64,000 nt of DNA from JAGZEG01 sp963930185 (GTDB lineage: Bacteria > Actinomycetota > Coriobacteriia > Coriobacteriales > UMGS124), in assembly GCA_963930185.1 (NCBI GenBank), contig CAWVLT010000044.1, positions 46,226 through 110,225 on the forward strand. The letters run 5' to 3'. Shown here piece by piece: positions 16,908 to 26,617 of this stretch. The first letter of the stretch is position 1, and each line of letters begins with the position of its first letter. The position numbers were made by a program, and so were the translations under genes. The notes below the pieces were generated by a model. That model worked only from the letters and a program-made list of their open reading frames with translations. It was not told the DNA's origin and did no database searches.

Positions 16908-18356
16908 CTACGCGGAGATCTCTTCTATTTTGGAGAGCAATTCCTGTCTCGAATGAACCTCAGCCTTGAGATATAGCCTAACCACATGGCTATGGATTGT
17001 CGAGCGCGAAAGTCCCATGCTCTCGGCTATGAACGGCTCGCTTCTGCCTTTCATGAGAAGTAATGCAACTTCGCATTCGCGGGGCGTGAGACCATAGGCT
17101 TGTGTGAGGGCATTTTCTACCCTGGTCTCATCGCTCAGACGCATATCGAGCGATTCTTTCCTGATTCCCCAAAGAATGGCAACATTATGATCATTAAAGA
17201 AAGTAAGTATAATAATAAGCATAGAAACGATAGTTATTTGGGATAGAGACATATAGAAATTATTGTTATTGATAAATAATGCTGTTATTGTTCCAATAGC
17301 AGTACCTATCTGCATGAGACCACGACCAACTCCATATGGCCTCTCAAGCGGCAATCTAGTTTCAGAGGCTAGCTCATAGATTATCATCCACATCAGGAGT
17401 TCAAAGCAGGTATAGCCCGCAGAGGCTGTTGCGTTAAGGAGCATATTTAGCCAATTGCTAGATGAACCATAGGCCAAAAGAAATGAGATAGCAAAAAAGG
17501 ACGAACCAAGCATGCTGACAGTCCAGAATCTATTGCTGCACTTTACTGCAACTAAAAAAGAAGCTAATCCGATCAACATTCTACATAATTCATGAATTAG
17601 ATAGTAATAATTAAAGAATTGCTCGCCACTGGGAGACAGGCCACGCATTAAGCCAAACGCAATGCCAAAGACTGAGAATCCAGTCATTACTTTCCAGGGA
17701 AGGGTACTTTTGCTATGCCTGTCATCGATGCTGGATCTGGGGGACGTGTTTCTGGAGGTCGAAGACGACTGTTCCTCATTAGATTCCCCACATAGAAAGA
17801 AAATTGAAATAGGGAGTAAAATCGTACATATAATAGATAAATATTTAGGTATAATATAAATAAATATATAAATAAAACTCGATATAATCAGTGCAAGTGA
17901 AAAGATAGATAAGACAATTTGGTCACCGAGATCTGGATTAATGGATTTGCAGAGCTGGTAGAGCGCAAAGGCTTCGCCGAGACCTGCGAGGATGGACACG
18001 AAGATGAGCGCTTCGTTCGAGAACAGGCTACATACGGGAATGAGGGCCGTTCCTGCTGTTGCCAGTATCAAAGCTTTGGAGACAGAAATAAAGGATAGAA
18101 TGCGCTGCGCATGCCTGTCGATGATCGGGATCAAGATAGTTATTACTGAGCAGGCAACCAGGGCAACAAGGTGGACTATCTCGCTGCTGAGCAGCGGATT
18201 GCCAGAGTAAGATACGCAGGCTGTACCGAAGAATACCGATGATGCCCAGGCCCAGTATAGGCCAAGGCAGACGATGATCCTGAAGTGGTTTCTGAGCTCG
18301 GCTAGGATTTTTTGGCCAGCTACTTTTTGATCAACATTAGCTGCATCAGGACCCAA
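16908..18356 (-). CDS. Membrane-anchored LuxR-type transcriptional regulator 2, AT-rich gene
   Basis: A 482-residue protein with about twelve hydrophobic segments and a C-terminal HTH (LTPRECEVALLLMKGRSEP, STIHSHVVRLYLKAEVHSRQ). The start is TTG 18356, supported by AAGGAGG seven bases upstream. Base use is strikingly AT-rich from about 17170 to 17900, with frequent ATA, TTA and AGA codons unlike the neighbours, which suggests recent transfer or relaxed selection in the membrane part. It is divergent from the amber-interrupted flavoprotein gene at 18587, its likely former target. Confidence 0.87.
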   Translation of the reverse strand: MGPDAANVDQKVAGQKILAELRNHFRIIVCLGLYWAWASSVFFGTACVSYSGNPLLSSEIVHLVALVACSVITILIPIIDRHAQRILSFISVSKALILATAGTALIPVCSLFSNEALIFVSILAGLGEAFALYQLCKSINPDLGDQIVLSIFSLALIISSFIYIFIYIIPKYLSIICTILLPISIFFLCGESNEEQSSSTSRNTSPRSSIDDRHSKSTLPWKVMTGFSVFGIAFGLMRGLSPSGEQFFNYYYLIHELCRMLIGLASFLVAVKCSNRFWTVSMLGSSFFAISFLLAYGSSSNWLNMLLNATASAGYTCFELLMWMIIYELASETRLPLERPYGVGRGLMQIGTAIGTITALFINNNNFYMSLSQITIVSMLIIILTFFNDHNVAILWGIRKESLDMRLSDETRVENALTQAYGLTPRECEVALLLMKGRSEPFIAESMGLSRSTIHSHVVRLYLKAEVHSRQELLSKIEEISA

Positions 18357-18586
18357 CTCTTAGCCTCCTTAAGCTCAAGTCTGATTGGTAAAGGATAGTA
18401 TTGCTTGTAGGGATACGCTTCAACTACTTTAGTGGATGCCCTGATAAGAGTGTGACTAATTTAGATCTATGAATTTCTTCCATACGACGCAAAGATGCTG
18501 ATTAGTCGCTGTGTCTGCTAGTGCTTTTAGGGATGCAAGACAAGGCGATGTTTAATGACTGGTGGCATACGAGAAGGGAATGAATC

Positions 18587-20113
18587 ATGGAAAAGACCAT
18601 CGATCGCCATAGTTTCATTTCATATGCAGTGGCAGCAGGTACGGTTGCGGGGTCTTCTCTGCTGGCTTCGCCCGCCGTGGCGGAAGAGGTGGCTTCTAAT
18701 TCTGGTACGGATGGCGACGCTGTCTCTGAGGTGCTCTAGGCGGACGTCGTTGTTGTGGGTGCGGGCATTTCTGGCCTTGCCGCAACGGTACAGGCTGCGG
18801 AGTTGGGATTGAAGGTCATCACTCTTGAGGTCAATGACTTCCTTGGTGGTAACGGCTTGGGCACCGAGGGCATATTCGCGATCGGCTCAAAGGGACAGCA
18901 GGAACAGGGAATAGAACTGACGTTGGCCGATATAGTGGCGAATGAGCAGGACTTCTTTAAGTATAAGGTCGATGCTCTTTTCTGGAAAGATATGGTCGAG
19001 CAGTCTGCTGACACGATAGTTTGGCTTGAGGATAACGGAGTTGAATTCTCTGGCCTGATCGATGACTACCCGCCTCTCGGTTCTGTCAAAACAATGCACT
19101 GGTGGAAGGACGGCCTTGGTTCTTCCTATGTTGATCCAATGGGGACCAAGGCAGAAGAACTTGGCGTACAAATTCTCATGCAGACGCGCGGACAAGAGCT
19201 GGTTCTTGATAATGGTAAGATTGCTGGCATATTGGCAACCGACGCTTCTGGCAATTCGCTTCAGATTGATGCTCCTGTTGTTATTTTGGCAACTGGTGGT
19301 TTTGCCGATAATAGTGAGAAGCTGCAAGAGGCTGCTGGTGTTGATCCGAGCAAGGTGTTTGTGCGCAGCTTTGGTGGCCATATGGGTGATGGGCTCGATA
19401 TGGCTATTCAGGCTGGTGCTCGAGATTACTCGCTTACCTCTTCATACCTGAGAGAGACCACAATCAAGGATGTCGACTTCGCAACGCCGTTCTCGATGTA
19501 TTTCTTCACAACCGGTGCCAACCTCTGGGTCAACGAGAATGGTGAACGGTTCGCTGATGAGAACTGCTTGTCAATTACATCTGGCTGCCAATCAAATGCA
19601 AACACGAACCAGAAGCAAACGTATGCGTTGTTCTCTCAGGAGATTCTCGATGCAAACCCCGATGCTGCTGCCGCTTGCGCTGAGCTGCTTAGTTCGGGAA
19701 CCGAAGAAGTTGCCATGGGAGAAACGGTAGAGGAGCTCGCCGAAAAATTCGGGGTTCCCTCCGATGTGCTTGCGGAAACAGTTAGTCGCTACAATGGGTT
19801 CTGCGACGCAGGCCTAGACGAGGATTTCGCGAAGGATCCTTCGCAGCTCATACATCTCGAGCCGCCTTTCTACATGGCCAGAATGAGCTACTGCTACATG
19901 TCTTCGATTGGGGGAATAAAGACGAGTAGGCACGCGGAGGTTCTCGATTCGTCGGGCTCTCCCATCCCCGGCTTGTATGCAGTCGGTAGCGATGGCTGCC
20001 AACTATACGCCGGTACTTATACGATATCGGTATGTAGCTCATACAACGGAAACAATGTCTACTCCGGGCGAAATGCCGCACGCAATGCGCAGGAGTATAT
20101 AGCCGATCTGTAG
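18587..20113 (+). pseudogene. FAD_binding_2 flavoprotein interrupted by an in-frame amber codon
   Basis: From ATG 18587 the frame encodes an export signal (EKTIDRHSFISYAVAAG, core, cleavage near PAVAEE). After 50 codons it meets TAG at 18737-18739, and the very next codons start the FAD fold ADVVVVGAGISGLAATVQ. The remaining 458 codons are open and keep family motifs, including PPFYMARM, SIGGIKTS and IPGLYAVGSDG. The twin-arginine pair is also degraded (DRHSF in place of RRxF). The rest could only start internally, such as at 18755 inside the nucleotide-binding loop, giving an unexported and probably FAD-deficient protein. I call it a recent pseudogene; a suppressor tRNA, strain error or sequencing error are alternatives. 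Confidence 0.8.
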
Positions 20114-20223
20114 GTGTTGTCTGTTCGAAGGTGTTTATGAGTAGCGGATTAGACATCAGACCGATACTTAACTCATGGACATTTGTCTAAAGGTCGATTA
20201 AGAGAAGCGTGTCGGTTGTTGCA

Positions 20224-20261
20224 ACAAGGGGCGCGGGGGCCATTTGGCCTCTGCGCCCCTT
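20224..20261. terminator. Bidirectional terminator between convergent genes
   Basis: CAAGGGGCGC and GCGCCCCTTG form the stem, with an inner GGCCATTTGGCC hairpin. It lies between the stops of the plus-strand flavoprotein pseudogene and the minus-strand flavoprotein gene. T-runs are short. Confidence 0.6.
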
Positions 20262-20314
20262 GGTCATATTGCTTTAGACACCCCGCTGCAGTTCCTGTTC
20301 CTCCGAAAGAGGGG

Positions 20315-22015
20315 TTACTCGTTCTCTGCGATGTACTTGCCGGTAAGATAGGGGAATGTGATGCAGTTGATTCCGTAGTTGGCGCCCTGCATCATGAACG
20401 TGTACTTACCTGCAAACATGTCACCAACACCGGTGCCGACGTTATAGAGACCAGGAATTGCCTCATCGTTTTCGTCGCATACCTGCATGTGGACATTGGT
20501 GCGCAGGCCACCAAGGATGGTGTAGAAGCGAACGGGATAGTGGTCAACAATCTGGCAATAGAACGGCGGGGTCTGAATGGGGATCAGGAAATCGGGGTCC
20601 TTGTAGAAATCGGTATCACTGCCGTTTGCACAGAGCTCGTTATAGTGATTGACCGTCTCAACGGCAGAGGCAGGAAGACCAGAAAGCTCAAGAAGCTCCT
20701 CGATCGTTTCGGCCTTGATGTAGTTTCCTGCCTCAACCTCCGCTTCCCAGGTGGCAATAACATCCTCAGGGGAGCGCTTCGACTCTTCGCGGTACTGATA
20801 TGCATACGCCGTGTCGTACCAATCGAAGCGATTGGCCCAATCACTGTCCCAGATGGCCCAAGTACGACCATTCTTTTGCATGGCTTGGGTCATTGGGCCA
20901 AGGGAACGGGATGCGTATTCGTTCATGAAGCGTTCGCCGTCTGCATCAAGCAGCAAGCCAAAGAAGTTCTGGTAGCGGTTGACGGTTGCTCCTCCTGAGA
21001 AAGTACCAACCATCGGGCAGTTCGGAAGGGTCTTTTGCCAAGCGGCACCAATCCACAGCGCAGCCTTGTGCATATCGCCCTTATAAAGGCCTCCGACGGC
21101 CATCTGGAGATCATAGTTTTGTTCGGAATCGTAGATATCATCGCTAATCATGCTTGCATACTCAGGTGCATACTTGAGCATCATTTCGCGATCAGCCGAG
21201 AAGTCACCGGCTGCAATTACGATCGCCTTGTTGCCGACGTACTTGTTGTATCCGCCATTTTCTAGATCGCGAGCGATGACTGCCGTGACGCGGCCGGATT
21301 CTTCGTCGCGCACGAGCTGATAGCCGGCGTTGCGCCAAACGACGGTGCCGCCTTCTTCCTGGAACCTACCAACAAGCTCGTTAACCAGCGCTTCCTGGTT
21401 TTGGCTAGCTTTGTCCGAGCTGATATCAGGCAACCAGCTATGCGAAGCGGGATACGAGAAGTAGATGCTGTCTTCTTTCAGGTAATTGCTCTGCTCAAGG
21501 GCGGTAAAATAGCCACGCTCTTCCATGATGTCGCTGACCCAGTCAAAGGCTTCTTCGCACGTGTTGTACCAGAGGTACCATTTCTTCTGGTCAACGGCAT
21601 TGTAGTTGGCGAGGATCTCTTTCTGGACCTCAAAAACGGGCATGCGCTCAAGTCCGGCATCCTTCATTGCCCGGCTATACGCGCAGCAGTTTGAGCCTCC
21701 GCGGCTGCACGGAACAGAGGATGCGGAGAAGAGAATAGTGTTCAGGCCGTTGTCGATGCAGGAGTTGGCGCAGATGATGCCGGCGGTGCCAGCGCCAACT
21801 ACGACAACATCAGCCTCATAGGTTTGCGCAATCTCGTCATCAGAAACAGGATCAGGGGCTACCTCAAACCCCCATTTACGCTGGGCAATTTCAGGAGTCA
21901 TGAGATCGTCGGCCGAAGCCTCGTCCGCACCGGCAATTGAGGTGGCCCCGATTGTTGCTGCGCACCCAATTGAAGCGGCGGCGCCCTTCAGGAAGTTCCT
22001 TCTTGTGGTACTCAT
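20315..22015 (-). CDS. Tat-exported FAD_binding_2 flavoprotein reductase
   Basis: A 566-residue protein with a canonical Tat signal (TTRRNFLKG) and an FAD fold beginning ADVVVVGAGTAGIICANSC. The substrate-domain and closing motifs are PPFYCQIV, TILGGLRTN and IPGLYNVGTGVGDMF. The region where fumarate reductases carry the substrate-binding Asn-Arg-Leu-Gly-Gly-Asn reads AGKYTFMMQGANYGINC, so a different acceptor is expected. CAGGAGGAGG precedes ATG 22015. It lies 123 bases downstream of LuxR regulator 3 in the same orientation, so the two may be co-transcribed. Confidence 0.9.
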   Translation of the reverse strand: MSTTRRNFLKGAAASIGCAATIGATSIAGADEASADDLMTPEIAQRKWGFEVAPDPVSDDEIAQTYEADVVVVGAGTAGIICANSCIDNGLNTILFSASSVPCSRGGSNCCAYSRAMKDAGLERMPVFEVQKEILANYNAVDQKKWYLWYNTCEEAFDWVSDIMEERGYFTALEQSNYLKEDSIYFSYPASHSWLPDISSDKASQNQEALVNELVGRFQEEGGTVVWRNAGYQLVRDEESGRVTAVIARDLENGGYNKYVGNKAIVIAAGDFSADREMMLKYAPEYASMISDDIYDSEQNYDLQMAVGGLYKGDMHKAALWIGAAWQKTLPNCPMVGTFSGGATVNRYQNFFGLLLDADGERFMNEYASRSLGPMTQAMQKNGRTWAIWDSDWANRFDWYDTAYAYQYREESKRSPEDVIATWEAEVEAGNYIKAETIEELLELSGLPASAVETVNHYNELCANGSDTDFYKDPDFLIPIQTPPFYCQIVDHYPVRFYTILGGLRTNVHMQVCDENDEAIPGLYNVGTGVGDMFAGKYTFMMQGANYGINCITFPYLTGKYIAENE

Positions 22016-22138
22016 GCTTGCCCTCCTCCTGAAACGGTTGCTAAACGAACCCTGTACGGGTACTCGCTGACAATCTTTGCTAAAAGGAGGCGGGCTGAAA
22101 CCACATAAATAAGGGTAAAAGGCCGTGCGTTGAAATTC

Positions 22139-23575
22139 TCACATGGAATGGGTGAGATGCGTTGGATCCTTTGGGCTTTCAAAGGCGTCAATAAGCTCCT
22201 GTTTGCTATGCAGGCCAAGCTTACGATATATGCTCTTGGTATGAGATCGCACCGTGTTTTCTGAGACACCGAGTTGTCTTGCAATGATGGGAACGCTTCT
22301 TCCTTTCAGCAACAGTAATAGGACATCATATTCGCGTTTGGTCAAACCCATTTCTTTCGGGTCGGCAACGGGGAATTTAGATACCGGGGCAGAAGGGGAT
22401 AGCGACAGCAGCTGCCCCTGTTTACCTGTTATTTTGCTCTCGCATAGAAGAATGATTATGTATATGAGTAGCAGGGCGAACGCTAGTATCCTAGACATGT
22501 TTACCATGTGGTCGAGAGCCATGGGGCGCACGAGGGCGGCTCCGATGTTGCTCGAAGAATAGATGATGCAGAAGGATATGCAATAAATAACAACAGGGTG
22601 AACCTTATAATCATAAGATACTTTATTACAATAATATAATGTGATAATTGAAGAGAAGGAAAAGAAACAATATGCGACTGAAGACAGTGCAATATAAAAG
22701 CCTGAGGTATATGATGGAAGGATAGCGAATGCGGCAATCAGGCAGGGATAGATTACCCGGTAAGGCATCGCAGGGGACATGGTATCAAAGATCCTTATCA
22801 GGGGGAGTATTGCTAGCCCCGACAAGAGCCTCCCCAGAGAGAAAAGTTCTCCAAGCAGCTCCGTGGGTGAATCGACACGCGAGGAGGCAGAGCTAAAGAT
22901 GCCCCAGACAACTCCAAATGCGGAGATGCAAACTATCGCAAGAGCAAGTTCCTTAACCGCAGGTCTGATGCTGGCGCCCTGGCTTACGTCGGCAACAATG
23001 CCAAAGTGTTTTTTGAGGCGCCTTTCTGTTTCAAACAACGAATAGGTCGACAGAGACAACAATGCGAGATATGGAATCGTGCGGAACATGGCAAGATCTA
23101 GCGGTAGCCAGATGAAGAGGAAGTAGAGGAAAGCACCGATGCAGGTGCCTGTTGCGAGGACAAAGAGAGGGTCTTTGCTTCCGAGGCGAAACATCATCTG
23201 CTGCCAAAGAATATATCCCAATATGGTCCCGATCCCCGTAAAAGAGGCCGCACAGCAATCGAGGGTGTAGGCAATTGAGACCGAGAAGGAAGCGACTGAA
23301 GTCACTGTCTGAATAGCGCAGGCAACAGCAAGTATGCTGGTATACAAGACAGTTACTTTAACTATATTGAACTTTAACTTTTTATTTTTAATATATAAAA
23401 TGATAACAAATAGCATAGTTGCCGTGCTAAATATATCACTTACGCTATAATTTTGAAAAAGTACGTTGTTATTAAGCGGGGATTGCACTGGCCATCCGAT
23501 AAACGAGACCAGGCCAAGATGGGCACCGAAGCCAACGGCAGAGAAAATGCTTGGAGTTTTCAGCCTGATGCTCAC
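22139..23575 (-). CDS. Membrane-anchored LuxR-type transcriptional regulator 3
   Basis: A 478-residue protein with about twelve hydrophobic segments, then a C-terminal HTH (LTKREYDVLLLLLKGRSVP, NTVRSHTKSIYRKLGLHSKQ). Start GTG 23575 has AAGGGGG four bases upstream. Two stretches, about 22560-22700 and 23340-23460, are AT-rich relative to neighbours. It is followed by the exported flavoprotein at 20315-22015, its presumed target. Confidence 0.87.
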   Translation of the reverse strand: MSIRLKTPSIFSAVGFGAHLGLVSFIGWPVQSPLNNNVLFQNYSVSDIFSTATMLFVIILYIKNKKLKFNIVKVTVLYTSILAVACAIQTVTSVASFSVSIAYTLDCCAASFTGIGTILGYILWQQMMFRLGSKDPLFVLATGTCIGAFLYFLFIWLPLDLAMFRTIPYLALLSLSTYSLFETERRLKKHFGIVADVSQGASIRPAVKELALAIVCISAFGVVWGIFSSASSRVDSPTELLGELFSLGRLLSGLAILPLIRIFDTMSPAMPYRVIYPCLIAAFAILPSYTSGFYIALSSVAYCFFSFSSIITLYYCNKVSYDYKVHPVVIYCISFCIIYSSSNIGAALVRPMALDHMVNMSRILAFALLLIYIIILLCESKITGKQGQLLSLSPSAPVSKFPVADPKEMGLTKREYDVLLLLLKGRSVPIIARQLGVSENTVRSHTKSIYRKLGLHSKQELIDAFESPKDPTHLTHSM

Positions 23576-23717
23576 GGTGCCCCCTTGCCGAGCGTGAAGA
23601 TAGGGAGATTATATACGCGATCGTCAGGTCTGGCATACAGTCCGGTGGGGTCCTATGCCAAGCGGATTCGTATCGAGCGCGTGGAACATGTCCCGGGAAG
23701 AAGCCCTCCGTGATAAT

Positions 23718-23772
23718 AATCTAGACAAATCTCGACATGGATGGCGAAACGTGTCAAGATTATGTCTAGATT
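23718..23772. repeat. Dispersed hairpin element, copy 2 (imperfect)
   Basis: AATCTAGACAAATCTCGACA at 23718-23737 pairs imperfectly with 23752-23772. It is followed by GAACGCTATCG, matching the trailing bases AAACGCTATTG of the copy at 10743. It ends 43 bases before the AlbA-domain gene and may carry its promoter or operator. Confidence 0.8.
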
Positions 23773-23814
23773 GAACGCTATCGCATTCCAGCAGTTGTCC
23801 GGATTGGAGGCCCC

Positions 23815-25329
23815 ATGCTACTAGGTGAGCTCGAAAAAGTGCTGCATTCGGGAGAGTCGTCCAATGTCGAATTTAAGCGCTGCGGTGACCTGCCAGGAAA
23901 CGATGTGTTCGAGAGTATTTGTTCGTTTGCCAACCGTTATGGCGGAGATATCTACCTAGGCGTATGTGATGACGGGACAGTCGTCGGGATTGACGCACTT
24001 CGCGAGAACGAGATAAAGCGCAATCTCGTAAACGTGCTCAATAACCCGAAGCTGTTCGACGTTGCCCCCACTGTTGAGATCGAGAGTATAGGAACTCCGC
24101 AGGGAACTGTTATCCGCCTATGGGTTCCGATGAGCCCGCATGTCCTCCGATACAAGGGCGTTGTGTACGACCGAGTTGCCGACGTTGACGTAAAAATCAG
24201 CGGGGTGGCCCAAATATCCGCAATGTACATTCGCAAGCAGTCCTATTACAGCGAGCGTAAGATATTTCGCTATCTCAGGCTATCCGATCTACGTGGCGAT
24301 CTAATCGAGCGCGCACGAAAAATGGCTGTGCTCCGAAGCCCCGGGCATCCCTGGAAAGAGATGGATGACGCTCAGCTACTACGTAGCGCGCGGCTGTATG
24401 ACACGGACTACGACACGGGGGTGGAGGGCTACACGCTTGCGGCGGCCTTGCTGTTTGGCCCCGATGATGTGATCGCCAGCGTGTGTCCGCCATACCTGAC
24501 GGACATCATCGTTCGTCGCGAGGATCTTGACCGCTATGATGACCGCCTTATCGTGAGGACCAACCTGCTTGATGCCTATGACCAGATCATCGACTTCATT
24601 TGCCGGCAGCTTCCTGACAGGTTCTATCTTGATGGAACGCGCAGCGTAAGCCCGCGTGACATCATCGTTCGCGAGCTTGTTGCCAACTCCCTTATGCATC
24701 GGGAGTTCAGCAGCGCCATTCCGGCGCGCTTTGTCATCGAGAACGATGGCATCCATGCAAGCAATGCGTCCCGCTCGATGTTAGAGGGGGCAATCACCCT
24801 CGGTGACTTCAGCCCTATTTCGAAAAATCCCCTCATTGCCGGCGTTTTCCAGCAGATCGGCTTTGCCGAGCAGGTTGGCAGTGGCATGCACAACCTATAC
24901 CGGTACTCGCGGATATATTCCGGCAAGGATCCGGTGTTTGTGGAAGGTGACGTGTTCAGGGCCTTCGTTCCGGTGAACTACGTGGGTGGCCCGGCCACTG
25001 GTCACAAAGATGCGTTTGCCCTCCAAGCGGGGCCGTTGAACGAGAACCGACCGGAGGAGAATCGGGGAGATCGTGCGCGAGAGGGTAGGGGATTCGCGGA
25101 CATGCTGCCGGTTCCTAACACGGCTTCTGCCGCCGCCTCGCCGCGCGATGTTCCTGGCGCCATCGAACGGGACATCGAGCGCAATGGTTTTGCCACTGCC
25201 TCCTCGACGGCGTCCATAGCCGGTGTCTCCAACCGAACGGCGAGTCGCTACCTCAATGCCGCCGTAAGTTCCGGTGACCTCCGCATGGAGGGAAGCACGC
25301 GCAACCGCCGGTACTTCTCGATGAGGTAA
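23815..25329 (+). CDS. AlbA_2/Schlafen-type ATP-binding transcriptional regulator-like protein
   Basis: The 504-residue protein starts with an AlbA_2 (Schlafen AAA_4-like) domain: ESSNVEFKRCGDLPGNDVFE, then ANRYGGDIYLGVCDDGTVVGI. The middle holds a RecG/HATPase-related segment (ELVANSLMHREFSSAIPARF, later GFAEQVGSGMHNLYRY). The C-terminal 80 residues look like a winged helix (ATASSTASIAGVSNRTASRY). Such proteins are annotated as putative transcriptional regulators or ATP-dependent helicase relatives, and some Schlafen-like members act on nucleic acids in defence. It appears to be a single-gene unit behind the dispersed hairpin element. The exact function is unknown. Confidence 0.8.
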   Translation: MLLGELEKVLHSGESSNVEFKRCGDLPGNDVFESICSFANRYGGDIYLGVCDDGTVVGIDALRENEIKRNLVNVLNNPKLFDVAPTVEIESIGTPQGTVIRLWVPMSPHVLRYKGVVYDRVADVDVKISGVAQISAMYIRKQSYYSERKIFRYLRLSDLRGDLIERARKMAVLRSPGHPWKEMDDAQLLRSARLYDTDYDTGVEGYTLAAALLFGPDDVIASVCPPYLTDIIVRREDLDRYDDRLIVRTNLLDAYDQIIDFICRQLPDRFYLDGTRSVSPRDIIVRELVANSLMHREFSSAIPARFVIENDGIHASNASRSMLEGAITLGDFSPISKNPLIAGVFQQIGFAEQVGSGMHNLYRYSRIYSGKDPVFVEGDVFRAFVPVNYVGGPATGHKDAFALQAGPLNENRPEENRGDRAREGRGFADMLPVPNTASAAASPRDVPGAIERDIERNGFATASSTASIAGVSNRTASRYLNAAVSSGDLRMEGSTRNRRYFSMR

Positions 25330-25474
25330 GTGGGCTTCTTGCACCACGGGCGATCCTGCTTCTTGGTACGCGGCGTGCCATAATGGTGCTATCAGCGCCG
25401 AGGCGGCATGGCCCGCGTGGCCAGTTCGTCATGGTGCCCCCTTGCACGCCGCTCGCCCAGAGAAAGGATGCGCC

Positions 25475-26404
25475 ATGCTTCACGAAGTCCACTTTCCCTC
25501 GTCCAACAACCGTGACCAGGTGACCGGATGGATCTATGTTCCGGCATGCGAGCCCGAAGGTGTGATCCAGCTGGTCCACGGCTTTGGCGAGCATTCTCGC
25601 CGCTACTTCCACATGATCGTGGCCTTCATGGACGCCGGCTACATCGTCGCCGCCGATGACCATGTGGGCCACGGTGCGACTGCCATCGCCAACAACACGT
25701 GGGGCGACTGGGGCGACGCCGGTCCCCACACCATGATGGAGGACGAGAAGCGCCTCAAGGACCTGGTGTGCGAGAAGTATCCCAACCTGCCGTACTTCAT
25801 GTTCGGACACTCCATGGGTTCCATGATCGCGCGCGACTTCTCGGCCGCATACGGCAGCGAGCTCGCCGGCGTCATCTACTGCGGCACCACCGGCATCTTC
25901 AAGAACACCCATGAGGTTCGCGCCAAGCTTGACGAGGCCATCGCTGCGGGCAAGGCGCACGAGTCCGATCCCGCCTTCGTCAGCGGGCTCATGGGCTGGA
26001 TGTTCGCCCGCTGCGAGGAGGGGGCGGCGCTGGGCAACGAGTGGATCTGCCACGACCCCTACGTGCAGCGCGATCATGCCGAGGACCCCTTTGACGCGTT
26101 CACCCACCCTACGCACAACATCAGCCTGCGCGACTTCATCGATATGATGCTGTGCATCGAGGGCCCCGAGTGGGCCCAGAGGGTGCCGGCCGACCTCCCC
26201 GTGCTGCTCATCGCGGGTGACCAGGATCCCGTGGGCAACTACGGGCAGGGTGTGTACCAAGTTGCCAACTGGCTGTCCGACACCGGCCACGTCGATGTGA
26301 CCACGACGCTCTACCCCGGCTATCGCCACGAGATCCATAACTACGACGACATCAAGGACGACGTGGAGCAGACCGTCATCGACTGGGTGGACATGCATGC
26401 GTAG
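25475..26404 (+). CDS. Alpha/beta hydrolase, monoacylglycerol lipase/lysophospholipase-like
   Basis: A 309-residue cytoplasmic hydrolase of the Hydrolase_4 (serine aminopeptidase S33) type. The oxyanion region is QLVHGFGEHSRRY, the nucleophile elbow is FGHSMGSM, the acid is in LLIAGDQDPVGNYG and the histidine in YPGYRHEIHNY. ATG 25475 has AAAGGA upstream, and the longer frame from 25442 lacks one. Family members cleave ester bonds of monoacylglycerols or lysolipids. It seems to be monocistronic and ends before a strong terminator. Confidence 0.87.
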   Translation: MLHEVHFPSSNNRDQVTGWIYVPACEPEGVIQLVHGFGEHSRRYFHMIVAFMDAGYIVAADDHVGHGATAIANNTWGDWGDAGPHTMMEDEKRLKDLVCEKYPNLPYFMFGHSMGSMIARDFSAAYGSELAGVIYCGTTGIFKNTHEVRAKLDEAIAAGKAHESDPAFVSGLMGWMFARCEEGAALGNEWICHDPYVQRDHAEDPFDAFTHPTHNISLRDFIDMMLCIEGPEWAQRVPADLPVLLIAGDQDPVGNYGQGVYQVANWLSDTGHVDVTTTLYPGYRHEIHNYDDIKDDVEQTVIDWVDMHA

Positions 26405-26539
26405 GCACAAGCTGCCCGCATCGTGCAAGCGTGGCTTATGCTAGCGCGTAATGCGTTGCGCGTGCGCTAATGTGTCGCTTGCCTGATGCGATCCAACTGG
26501 GGTGACATGCCTCGGTATTCCAAAGATCGGCATTCCAAA

Positions 26540-26573
26540 GGGCGCGGATCGGACAAGCATCCGATCCGCGCCC
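26540..26573. terminator. Strong hairpin between convergent genes
   Basis: GGGCGCGGATCGGA and TCCGATCCGCGCCC form a perfect 14-base stem with a six-base loop, followed by TGTTGTTG on the plus strand. It lies between the hydrolase and the minus-strand flavoprotein, so it can serve both. Confidence 0.75.
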
Positions 26574-26617
26574 TGTTGTTGCTGCAATGATGAGCGAGTG
26601 CCCTTTTTGGCTAACGA

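Noticed and set aside
18737..18739. Pyrrolysine insertion at the in-frame TAG
   Set aside because: The codon lies in the linker between signal peptide and FAD domain, where no catalytic residue is expected. No pyl genes are in the window, and the damaged twin-arginine motif favours a pseudogene.
25253..26428. 391-codon minus-strand open frame opposite the hydrolase
   Set aside because: It is antisense to a clear alpha/beta hydrolase and overlaps the end of the AlbA gene. The product has no family features.
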